Shown here: one piece after another, positions 1 through 5,450 of the stretch | Position numbering within the stretch: position 1 is the first letter of the stretch | How the letters are laid out: each line of letters starts with the position of its first letter | Source of the DNA: an uncultured Thermoproteales archaeon | Lineage (GTDB): Archaea; Thermoproteota; Thermoprotei; Thermoproteales; Thermoproteaceae | Assembly: GCA_946480885.1 (NCBI GenBank) | Contig: CAMLLK010000028.1 | Location: 1-8,016, forward strand | Direction of reading: 5' to 3' | DNA: 8,016 nt | Position numbers and translations under genes: made by a program | Notes under the pieces: model-generated | What the model saw: the letters and a program-made list of their open reading frames with translations, nothing else | Told to the model about the DNA's origin: nothing | Database searches by the model: none

Positions 1-50
1 TACGAGATAACCGTTCGTGACTGGAGTTCAGACGTGTGCTCTTCCGATCT
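1..50 (+). other. Illumina sequencing adapter left on the contig end (not biological)
   Basis: Bases 1-8 match the 3' end of the Illumina P7 oligo (TACGAGAT). Bases 9-16 (AACCGTTC) sit where the 8-nt index belongs. Bases 17-50 match the read-2 adapter, starting GTGACTGGAGTTC and ending GCTCTTCCGATCT. The order P7 tail, index, read-2 adapter is exactly that of a library molecule, so this is untrimmed adapter joined to insert DNA at 50/51. Translating it from the GTG at 17 gives the familiar contaminant peptide TGVQTCALPI, which should not be included in any protein. Confidence 0.98.
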
Positions 51-310
51 CGGCGGGGGTGATAAGCGGTGGGGCCACTATGGCGACAGAGGCGGCCTTG
101 TTGGGAGTCCCCTCTCTCTCCTACTTCCCAGAGAGTTACTACGTCGATGAATATTTACAAAGACTAGGGGCGCCGTTGTATAGATGTAGAGGTTTAGACT
201 GTATAGACGTACTTAAAGAAATGTTAAGACATGGGAAGACGACTCCACTACGTATGGAAGACCCGGCGGCGGTTGTGTTTGAGACAGCTCTGGGCGTGGT
301 TACGAGATAA
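51..310 (+). CDS. DUF354 family protein, C-terminal fragment (glycosyltransferase/epimerase-like fold)
   Basis: This is the 3' end of a gene whose upstream part is missing because the contig starts here. The first whole codon after the adapter is at 53 and the stop TAA is at 308-310, leaving 85 residues. The segment GVISGGATMATEAALLGVPS matches the conserved glycine-rich stretch of DUF354, a mainly archaeal family of about 330-350 aa with a two-domain fold resembling UDP-GlcNAc 2-epimerase and GT-B glycosyltransferases. In that fold this stretch lies in the C-terminal nucleotide-binding domain. The remainder (YVDEYLQRLGAPLYRC and on) looks like the usual C-terminal helices. Substrate and pathway are unknown; a role in cell-surface sugar metabolism is only inferred from the fold. 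An apparent start at base 17 lies in adapter and must be ignored. Confidence 0.85.
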
Positions 311-320
311 TTTTTTTAAC
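308..320 (+). promoter_or_regulatory. T-tract acting as DUF354 terminator and A-box of the next gene
   Basis: Seven T residues (311-317) follow directly on the DUF354 stop codon and run into AAC. A T-run just after a stop is the usual archaeal intrinsic terminator. The same bases give TTTTTAAC at 313-320, 28 nt upstream of the ATG at 341, the right distance for the TATA/A-box of a leaderless archaeal transcript. An identical TTTTTAAC lies 27 nt before the methyltransferase ATG at 4651, supporting the promoter reading. Confidence 0.55.
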
Positions 321-340
321 TAGCAATTCGGTTTAGACAT

Positions 341-721
341 ATGAAATCTATAGCTATTCTAAAAGTTGGCCGCGACTACGGCGTGGTCTTTCTTGATTTA
401 AGAATCGCCGGGTTGAAAAGCCGGGGGGAGAGATTAGAAAAGCCATTGGACCAACTAGAGGCAATACATAAAGACCTCCTGGAGATTATGCCAACGCTTC
501 GTGAAATGTACTACCTAGACGTAGCGCTGGAGGACACGGCGAGTAGGAAATACATAGCGCGTCTCTATACACATGGAGGCGTGGTGTATTACGTAGTCTT
601 AGCCTCTCCAAAAAACAGCCTTAGAAGTGTTTTAAGACACTTAAAACAACAGGGGTGGGAACTCCTGGTGAGAATTGAAAAGAAGAGTTTGAGAAAAGTC
701 AGCGAGACAGATTTTCAATAA
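341..721 (+). CDS. Hypothetical protein, 126 aa
   Basis: I do not recognise this family. The ATG at 341 is preferred because the A-box at 313-320 lies 28 nt upstream, fitting a leaderless message, and no Shine-Dalgarno-like motif precedes it. The protein looks soluble and alpha/beta: a strand-rich N-terminus (residues 1-24, AILKVGRDYGVVFLDL), a helical middle with acidic and hydrophobic alternation (about 38-58), two likely strands (about 70-90, YIARLYTHGGVVYYVVL), and a basic C-terminal helix and tail (about 92-120). There is no signal peptide, membrane span, cysteine cluster or obvious catalytic motif. Its last 23 nt overlap the 3' end of the opposing AK6 kinase gene. Codon use is like the neighbours, so it is probably a native, lineage-restricted gene. 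No function is offered. Confidence 0.75.
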   Translation: MKSIAILKVGRDYGVVFLDLRIAGLKSRGERLEKPLDQLEAIHKDLLEIMPTLREMYYLDVALEDTASRKYIARLYTHGGVVYYVVLASPKNSLRSVLRHLKQQGWELLVRIEKKSLRKVSETDFQ

Positions 722-1274
722 AGTCGAGGAAGCCGGATTTTTCTACGTAACTAAGCCAATCTACTCTATCGTCGATACAAACTCCATGCTTGACGCATTT
801 AATTAACAACTGAAGCGTCTCATCGGGCTCTCTCTTCGTGACGTCTATTTGATAAACTCGCCTCCACCTCTCTACCGCTTGTACATATACAACGTCCAGT
901 ACCTCTGACCAGACGTTCTCTAACACTTTTTTCAAAGGCCAAGGCCTAGTGGACAGCTCTTTAAATAAGACATCAGGCGCCTTTCTAAGCACAACGGCCA
1001 CCTCTGGGTCTGGGGATAACTCAACGACGTGTGTGTCTAATACGTCGCCCGGCTTTATTAAACTCCAGACGTAGCTCCTCGCCCCCTCTAGATCTACTAT
1101 TTCATACGTCACAAGCTCTTCTAGGTATTTCACATATGGAGTGTGTGGGAGGATCTCTCCTAGAGATATACACCTAGTGTCTAAGACCCGGGCTAGTTTT
1201 CTACACTGTGTAGTTTTTCCAACGCCGGGGGTGCCAGTTATAAGTACTTTAAGGCCGCGTCCTCCTGACGTCAC
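699..1274 (-). CDS. AK6/Fap7-type adenylate kinase (probable ribosome-biogenesis NTPase)
   Basis: This is a small P-loop kinase of the AK6/Fap7 (archaeal 'putative adenylate kinase') family, which has adenylate kinase/ATPase activity and, in the well-studied homologues, acts in late maturation of the small ribosomal subunit. The Walker A motif GTPGVGKT is at residues 14-21. DTH at 80-82 fits the D-x-H Walker-B-like motif. The lid/signature region is visible at about 110-125 (R110, K115/K116, E119-N120, E124). At 191 aa it is close to the usual ~180 aa. It is the last gene of the minus-strand operon, and its GTG start lies 26 nt inside the 3' end of the AsnRS gene. That GTG is the only in-frame start before the P-loop, though homologues usually begin at the equivalent of residue 8, and an AGGAGG sits inside codons 3-5, so the true start is uncertain. 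The 3' end overlaps the convergent gene by 23 nt. Confidence 0.88.
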   Translation of the reverse strand: MTSGGRGLKVLITGTPGVGKTTQCRKLARVLDTRCISLGEILPHTPYVKYLEELVTYEIVDLEGARSYVWSLIKPGDVLDTHVVELSPDPEVAVVLRKAPDVLFKELSTRPWPLKKVLENVWSEVLDVVYVQAVERWRRVYQIDVTKREPDETLQLLIKCVKHGVCIDDRVDWLSYVEKSGFLDFIENLSR

Positions 1275-2526
1275 GTGGGAAAGGCACTGCGTCTCTAATG
1301 TGGTCCACTCCCGCGATCCACATAGCTAACCGATCGACCCCCAGGCCGAATCCGGCGTGTGGTACAGAGCCGTATTTCCTCAAGTCGATATACCATTGGT
1401 AATCCTCTGGGTTTAGGCCAAAGCGGATTATTTTATCCACAAGTTCTTTATATTCATATATCCTCTCCCCCCCGCCGATAACCTCTCCATAGCCCTCTGG
1501 GAGAAGCACGTCGAAACTAAGCGTGGCCTCCGGTCTCTTCGGGTCATTTCTGTGGTAGAAGGCTTTAAGCTTCTCGGGGAAGTGGTGTAGTACTATCGGC
1601 TTGTCGAACTCAGTAGTTAAAACTCTCTCTTCGTCGGCGCCAATGTCGTCGCCCCACTTTATACTAAGCCCCTTCTTTTGTAAAATTTCAATAGCCTCAT
1701 CGTAGTCTATCCAATAAAACGGCGGCTTTATTCTCTCCAAGGCGTCGGTCCTCCTCCCCAGTAGTTTTAACTCCTCTTGTCTCTCCTCAAGGACTTTCTC
1801 AACAATATAACTTATCAACTCCTCTCCCACTTTAGCCGCCTCCTCCATCCCAGCCCACGCAATTTCCATCTCTGCATGCCAAAACTCTGTGAGGTGGCGT
1901 CTAGTTCTAGAAGGCTCAGCTCTAAAACTTGGAGCCACTACGTATACTTTCTCTAATGTATATATCAAAGCCTCGAGGTAGAATTGAGAACTTTGAGTTA
2001 GATACACCGGCTGGCCGAAGTAGTCGACTTTAAACAAAGTGGCGCCGCCTTCTACCGCCGCTGTTATAAACATCGGCGTCTGTACTTCGTAAAAGCCTCT
2101 ACTTCTAAAATATTGATGCAATGCGCCGAATATAGTATGTCTAAGTTTCAACACAGCTTGCATTTTCCTACTCCTAATCCATAAATGTCTCACGTCTAGT
2201 AGATATTCAGTATCTGCAACAGCCGCGTCTTCATTTATTGGGTAGGGCTCTCCCACATAGGCCCACAACACGTCGTATACATGTAGCTCCACTCCGCCTG
2301 GGGCCCTTGGCTCTTTTACTAAACGGCCTTTAACAACAATAGAAGACTCGAGGTTTAGGTCCTCCGCCACTTTGAACTTGTCTCTGGGGAAGACTAATTG
2401 AATCACTCCAGTGGAGTCGCGTAGAACGACGAAGATTTTTTCTTTAAGTACTCTCTTCCGATAGACCCACCCCCTTAATACAACCTCCCCCTCTCCCTTT
2501 CTCAACGCCTCTTTTATTGAAATCAT
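1249..2526 (-). CDS. asnS: Asparaginyl-tRNA synthetase (class IIb)
   Basis: The enzyme charges tRNA-Asn with asparagine using ATP, in the cytoplasm. An N-terminal OB-fold anticodon-binding domain (about 14-90, with VVLRGWVYRKR and FVVLRDSTGVIQLV) is followed by the class II catalytic core. Motif 1 lies around 119-152, ending in the conserved proline of FYEVQTPMF. Motif 2 is FRAEPSRTRRHLTEFWHAEME (201-221), and motif 3 spans about 390-418 with GLGVDRLAMW. AsnRS rather than AspRS is supported by TQSSQFYLEAL at 177-187 and the S-R-T-R-R-H-L form of motif 2. The presence of the OB domain rules out the short AsnA-like paralogues of archaea. The length of 425 aa is normal for archaea. The ATG at 2526 overlaps the stop of the upstream small membrane protein gene as ATGA, implying translational coupling. 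A C7 run at 1467-1473 falls in a glycine stretch but the frame is intact. Confidence 0.95.
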   Translation of the reverse strand: MISIKEALRKGEGEVVLRGWVYRKRVLKEKIFVVLRDSTGVIQLVFPRDKFKVAEDLNLESSIVVKGRLVKEPRAPGGVELHVYDVLWAYVGEPYPINEDAAVADTEYLLDVRHLWIRSRKMQAVLKLRHTIFGALHQYFRSRGFYEVQTPMFITAAVEGGATLFKVDYFGQPVYLTQSSQFYLEALIYTLEKVYVVAPSFRAEPSRTRRHLTEFWHAEMEIAWAGMEEAAKVGEELISYIVEKVLEERQEELKLLGRRTDALERIKPPFYWIDYDEAIEILQKKGLSIKWGDDIGADEERVLTTEFDKPIVLHHFPEKLKAFYHRNDPKRPEATLSFDVLLPEGYGEVIGGGERIYEYKELVDKIIRFGLNPEDYQWYIDLRKYGSVPHAGFGLGVDRLAMWIAGVDHIRDAVPFPRDVRRTRP

Positions 2527-2774
2527 TGTTGTATACTCTCTTTAAAAATGCCAACTACTACGCCGTCTGGACAATCTGCTACGGTTTTTCCAATGTAATC
2601 TCCCTCTTGGTATTTACGCCTACTCTCTTTCCCGTCGCCGCATTTAACTACTGTAAAAATCTCAGCGGGTAACTCCTTCACTCTCCTACTTGTCTCTTTC
2701 CAAAACATATACATAAAGAAAATCAACATTACCAACGCCCCGAGTATTATGAAAATATACTCAGACAGAGCCAT
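2523..2774 (-). CDS. Small single-span membrane protein, 83 aa
   Basis: The function is not recognised. One membrane helix occupies about residues 6-25 (YIFIILGALVMLIFFMYMFW), followed by a basic stretch (K26, R30, R31, K33), so by the positive-inside rule the C-terminal domain probably faces the cytoplasm. The soluble part (about 34-83) looks like a small beta-rich domain. It has two cysteines, C45 in VVKCGDGKE and C68 in VADCPDG, and an acidic/glycine motif EGDYIGK at 57-63, so metal or disulfide chemistry is possible but unproven. I chose ATG at 2774 because it starts immediately before the helix; TTG at 2786 and GTG at 2780 are in frame and would add 4 or 2 residues. The gene overlaps the dehydrogenase end by 14 nt and the AsnRS start by 4 nt, so it belongs to this operon. 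Confidence 0.82.
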   Translation of the reverse strand: MALSEYIFIILGALVMLIFFMYMFWKETSRRVKELPAEIFTVVKCGDGKESRRKYQEGDYIGKTVADCPDGVVVGIFKESIQQ

Positions 2775-3582
2775 GTCCACTCTCAATTACTCCAGCCTTT
2801 ACATAATCCTCATAGGCCTTGCCCATCGCCGCCAGTACTTCGTACAACGCCCGCACGCCGCTGGTGGCTATATTGCCCACCCCCGCCTCACCTGCTGCGT
2901 ATGTAGCGTATCTTAGGTCTTTTGCCGCCCCCTCAATTGTAAAACTCGGAGCGGCGTTACTCAACATCCGGTCGATATATCTATTGGCAACTTCTTTAAA
3001 CACAGTGTGGGAGAGTAACAGTTTAAAAACTTCTACATCGACGCCATATCTCTTGACGAGAGATACACTTTCGCCTAAGACAGCCACTGTAGATATCAAT
3101 AATGCATTATAGGCAAGCTTTAAAGCAGTTGCTTTTATACTATCTCCAACTTCAATTAAGATTCCAAAATTTTTAAGAATTGGCTCTACTACTCGGTATA
3201 CTTCTCCATTTGCCCCAACGATATATATAGCGTCGCCGCTCTCAACATTTCTAGGACTGCCCAACACGGGCATTGCAAAACCTCTCCTACCGCCTCCATT
3301 TAGTATTTTTAAGACATGTACAACTGCCTCTATAGAGTAAGTCCCCGCCAACGCTATGTAATCGCCGCCGACTTTGGGAGCTATTTGATACAAAGCCTTA
3401 TCGTCAAAGAGGAAAATAACAACTAAGCCTTTGGCGTCTTCTAATTTTTCTAGAGGCCTGCAGGGGAGGCTCTTCAACTTTTCTACAGATCTATTCCAAC
3501 AATATGTGGCAAAGCCTAGAGAGGCGGCTCTACGAACAAATGCTGAGCCCATCTTCCCCGTGCCTATAACTGAAATATCCAT
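2761..3582 (-). CDS. Beta-hydroxyacid dehydrogenase family protein (6PGDH/HIBADH-like)
   Basis: This is an NAD(P)-dependent oxidoreductase of the 3-hydroxyisobutyrate / glyoxylate reductase / 6-phosphogluconate dehydrogenase superfamily. A Rossmann domain begins at residue 1 with the GTGKMG fingerprint (7-12). Helical domain 2 covers about 145-270, with the expected catalytic lysine and asparagine in KLAYN (K155, N159). The substrate-binding motif, normally close to D-A-P-V-S-G-G, reads A-M-P-V-L-G-S here (103-109), and the glycines usually 6 and 4 residues before the catalytic lysine are I149 and A151. The fold is therefore clear but the substrate is not, and activity may differ from the classic members. 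Length 273 aa is slightly short (usual ~290). The ATG at 3582 has a TATA element 28 nt upstream. AAGGAG lies only 2 nt before the ATG, too close for a good ribosome site. It is the first gene of the minus-strand operon. Confidence 0.85.
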   Translation of the reverse strand: MDISVIGTGKMGSAFVRRAASLGFATYCWNRSVEKLKSLPCRPLEKLEDAKGLVVIFLFDDKALYQIAPKVGGDYIALAGTYSIEAVVHVLKILNGGGRRGFAMPVLGSPRNVESGDAIYIVGANGEVYRVVEPILKNFGILIEVGDSIKATALKLAYNALLISTVAVLGESVSLVKRYGVDVEVFKLLLSHTVFKEVANRYIDRMLSNAAPSFTIEGAAKDLRYATYAAGEAGVGNIATSGVRALYEVLAAMGKAYEDYVKAGVIESGHGSV

Positions 3583-3600
3583 AGCTCCTTTATTTTAGAG

Positions 3601-3610
3601 GTTTATATTT
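3601..3610. promoter_or_regulatory. Shared TATA element between divergent genes
   Basis: The 44-bp gap between the dehydrogenase ATG (3582, -) and the Sua5 GTG (3627, +) contains one clear TATA element. It reads GTTTATATTT on the plus strand and AAATATAAAC on the minus strand. Its centre is about 23 nt from the minus start and 22 nt from the plus start, both near the A-box spacing of leaderless archaeal genes. Purine-rich, BRE-like bases lie on both flanks (AGAGG at 3597-3601 on the plus strand; GGACAG on the minus strand just beyond 3610). The two promoters appear to be one site or two tightly overlapping sites. Confidence 0.5.
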
Positions 3611-3626
3611 CTGTCCAACTAAACAC

Positions 3627-4667
3627 GTGGTTGTTTTAACTACAGACCCGGCGAGGCCGAGCCCGGAGGTTATAAAAAAAGCCGTAGAGGTATTGAAAAA
3701 TGGTGGCATAGTGGCGGCCCCCACGGAGACAGTCTATGGCCTTTTTGCAGATGCAAAAAACGACGAGGCGTGTAAAAAAATCTTCAAGGCCAAGGGCAGA
3801 CCTGTGGACAACCCTCTAATAGTGCACGTAGACTCTATAGAAATGGCGAAGGCATTAGCTGAAATTCCGCCTAGAGTAGAAGAGGTGTTGGACAAAGTCT
3901 GGCCCGGACCCGTGACAATTGTAGTAAAATCCAAAAGTGTAGTCTCGCCGTTTGTCACAGCTGGCCTCCCCACAGTGGCTATTAGATCACCGGCGCACCC
4001 CGTCACTCTCGCTATGATTAGAGCATTTGGCGGACCTCTGGCCGGCCCCAGCGCCAACAAGGCCGGCAGGCCCAGTCCCACAGAGGCGAGCCACGTAGTT
4101 GAGGACTTGGGAAAAGAGGTAGATCTCGTAATTGACGCCGGGCCTGTGTTCTTTGGCGTTGAATCCACGATTATTGACGTAACTAGAGACCCCCCCATTT
4201 TGTTAAGACCAGGTCCCTTCACTGTAGAGGAGTTGGAAAAATACTTCGGCAAAGTCGTCGTTTCCCCCACAGCGCGTGGAGTGGCGGAGGCAGAGACGGC
4301 CATCGCACCGGGCATGAAATACCGCCACTACTCTCCAGACACGCCGTTATTCTTAATTTATTTCGACTTAGAGGAGGCAGTTAGATACTTAAAGAGACAT
4401 GGCCTAAAAGTAGCTGTCCTATGCGCCGTGGGCGTGTGTGCCTCTGGCGACTACGTCATTGATATGGGGAGTGATCTCTACGAAGTGGCTAAGAATTTAT
4501 ACAAATCACTACGTGAATTAGATAAATTAAACGTCGACGTTGGCGTAGTACCGGCTTTAGAGGAGAGGGGGGTAGGCCTCGCCTTGATGAATAGACTTAG
4601 AAAGGCGTCTGGACATAGAGAGGTTTTTAACACAAGTGACTTTACAAAATATGGATTGGGCCTCTGA
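3627..4667 (+). CDS. sua5: Threonylcarbamoyl-AMP synthase, Sua5 type
   Basis: Sua5 makes threonylcarbamoyl-AMP from threonine, bicarbonate and ATP, the first step of the universal t6A37 modification of ANN-decoding tRNAs; the KEOPS complex then transfers the group. The N-terminal YrdC domain (about 10-205) carries the entry motif APTETVYGL (31-39), the nucleotide-binding K-G-R/NPL segment (KAKGRPVDNPL, 54-64), PGPVTIV (93-99) and the SAN box GPSANKAGRPSPT (140-152). The linker contains GMKYRHYSPDTP (229-240), typical of Sua5 and absent from short YrdC/TsaC proteins. The C-terminal Sua5 domain (about 241-346) ends with GVGLALMNRLRKAS. The total of 346 aa is normal for archaeal Sua5. The GTG start is supported by the TATA element about 22-26 nt upstream and by alignment with the usual N-terminus. 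The 3' end overlaps the methyltransferase start by 17 nt. Confidence 0.95.
   Translation: MVVLTTDPARPSPEVIKKAVEVLKNGGIVAAPTETVYGLFADAKNDEACKKIFKAKGRPVDNPLIVHVDSIEMAKALAEIPPRVEEVLDKVWPGPVTIVVKSKSVVSPFVTAGLPTVAIRSPAHPVTLAMIRAFGGPLAGPSANKAGRPSPTEASHVVEDLGKEVDLVIDAGPVFFGVESTIIDVTRDPPILLRPGPFTVEELEKYFGKVVVSPTARGVAEAETAIAPGMKYRHYSPDTPLFLIYFDLEEAVRYLKRHGLKVAVLCAVGVCASGDYVIDMGSDLYEVAKNLYKSLRELDKLNVDVGVVPALEERGVGLALMNRLRKASGHREVFNTSDFTKYGLGL
4616..4631 (+). promoter_or_regulatory. Candidate internal leaderless promoter for the methyltransferase
   Basis: Inside the last codons of sua5, a purine-rich BRE-like run (AGAGAGG, 4617-4623) is followed by TTTTTAAC (4624-4631). That octamer starts 27 nt before the ATG at 4651. 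The same octamer starts 28 nt before the ATG at 341. This suggests the methyltransferase can be transcribed separately from sua5 and supports the 4651 start over the GTG at 4636. Confidence 0.45.
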
Positions 4668-5424
4668 ATTTTTCGACGACATATATCTCGACTTTATGCA
4701 ACACTACAGAGGCGTAGAGGCGTCGAGGACAGAGGCCGCCTTTGTGAAAAAAGTGTTGATGATAGACCAAGGCGCTAGGTTTTTAGACTTAGCCTGCGGC
4801 CACGGCCGCCATATGGCGCATCTGCCTAGCGACACTGTGGTAGGCATCGACATAAATCTCTCGTATCTAAAAATAGCTAAGAAATACGGCGACGTTGTCC
4901 AAGGCGACGTCAGAAGCCTCCCGTTTAGAAAATCGGCATTCCACGGCGCATATATAATGCACTCAACTTTTGGGATGTTCGGCGCAGAGGTCGAGATGGA
5001 AATTTTGACGTGGCTCTCTGGAGTGATAAAAACAGGTGGCCGTATTTTAATAGACGTCGCCAATAGAGAAAAAATTGAGAATATATACAACGCCCTTGGG
5101 GAGATGTGGAATTTTTGGATCTCTGCAGGCCCCTATAGAGTGTTATCCACGGCGCAGTACAACCCATATACTTCTAAAATACGTGAGGTTAGACACATCT
5201 ACAAAGCCGGTAAGTACATAGGCGAGAGGACGTTGGAATTAACTCTATACGGACTTGGGGAGTTGAGAATTATGCTTACTAACGTGGGCTTTACCATTGA
5301 GGAAATTTACGGAGACTTCAATGGAGAGAAGTACTTAAAGAGCTCAGATAGACTTATTGTCGTAGCTGTAAAAACCGGCGGCGTTTCTAAGACGTTGCAA
5401 CAAGCAATGGAGTGGGTGAAATAA
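4651..5424 (+). CDS. Class I SAM-dependent methyltransferase, substrate unknown
   Basis: The protein has a Rossmann-type methyltransferase fold. SAM-binding motif I is LDLACGHGRH (45-54), motif II ends in the acidic D67 of VVGIDIN, and motif III is QGDVRSLPF (84-92), where D86 is expected to contact the adenine. A strand with the loop YIMHSTFGMF (101-110) follows. The C-terminal part has YGLGELRIMLTNVGF and YGDFNGE (about 200-226), a layout common in small-molecule-type methyltransferases of this superfamily; the family does not name a substrate. ATG at 4651 is chosen because it gives the typical start MDWASEFFDDIY and has an A-box 27 nt upstream; the GTG at 4636 would add five residues. Length is 257 aa. 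It overlaps sua5 by 17 nt, which makes a tRNA or other translation-related target tempting, but nothing in the sequence shows it. Confidence 0.85.
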   Translation: MDWASEFFDDIYLDFMQHYRGVEASRTEAAFVKKVLMIDQGARFLDLACGHGRHMAHLPSDTVVGIDINLSYLKIAKKYGDVVQGDVRSLPFRKSAFHGAYIMHSTFGMFGAEVEMEILTWLSGVIKTGGRILIDVANREKIENIYNALGEMWNFWISAGPYRVLSTAQYNPYTSKIREVRHIYKAGKYIGERTLELTLYGLGELRIMLTNVGFTIEEIYGDFNGEKYLKSSDRLIVVAVKTGGVSKTLQQAMEWVK

Positions 5425-5431
5425 ATTAAAG
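5420..5431 (+). promoter_or_regulatory. Promoter A-box of prs
   Basis: The 26-bp gap between the methyltransferase stop and the prs ATG at 5451 begins with an A/T block (AAATAAATTAAA, 5420-5431) that includes the stop codon. Its centre is about 25 nt upstream of the ATG, the spacing of a leaderless archaeal promoter. No Shine-Dalgarno-like motif lies before the ATG, so prs is probably transcribed on its own as well as by read-through. Confidence 0.45.
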
Positions 5432-5450
5432 ACTTGATTAAACTCCCCAC

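Noticed and set aside
17..52. Apparent N-terminus MTGVQTCALPIS of the first ORF
   Set aside because: It is translated Illumina adapter, not protein; biological sequence begins at base 51.
1..310. Direct repeat TACGAGATAA at 1-10 and 301-310
   Set aside because: The first copy is P7 adapter plus two index bases and the second is the end of the DUF354 gene. The match is chance.
1266..1273. Perfect palindrome TGACGTCA near the AK6 kinase start
   Set aside because: It is only 8 bp and lies inside coding sequence, with no second copy at another promoter here. Not enough to call an operator.
1467..1473. C7 homopolymer in asnS as a possible frameshift site
   Set aside because: The AsnRS frame is continuous with family motifs on both sides, so there is no sign of an error or programmed shift.
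3734..4315. 193-aa minus-strand ORF opposite sua5
   Set aside because: It is a shadow in a GC-rich coding region; its S/T/G/P-rich composition is unlike the true proteins here, and sua5 is unambiguous.
4584..4668. Possible C/D box sRNA (TGATGA at 4584, CTGA near 4663)
   Set aside because: The spacing is about 80 nt, too long for an archaeal C/D sRNA of 50-60 nt, and no D' and C' boxes lie between. A TGATGA at 4758 has no D box downstream.
4704..5167. Minus-strand ORFs of 128 and 80 aa opposite the methyltransferase
   Set aside because: They overlap each other and the conserved SAM-binding motifs of the real gene and show no recognisable protein features.
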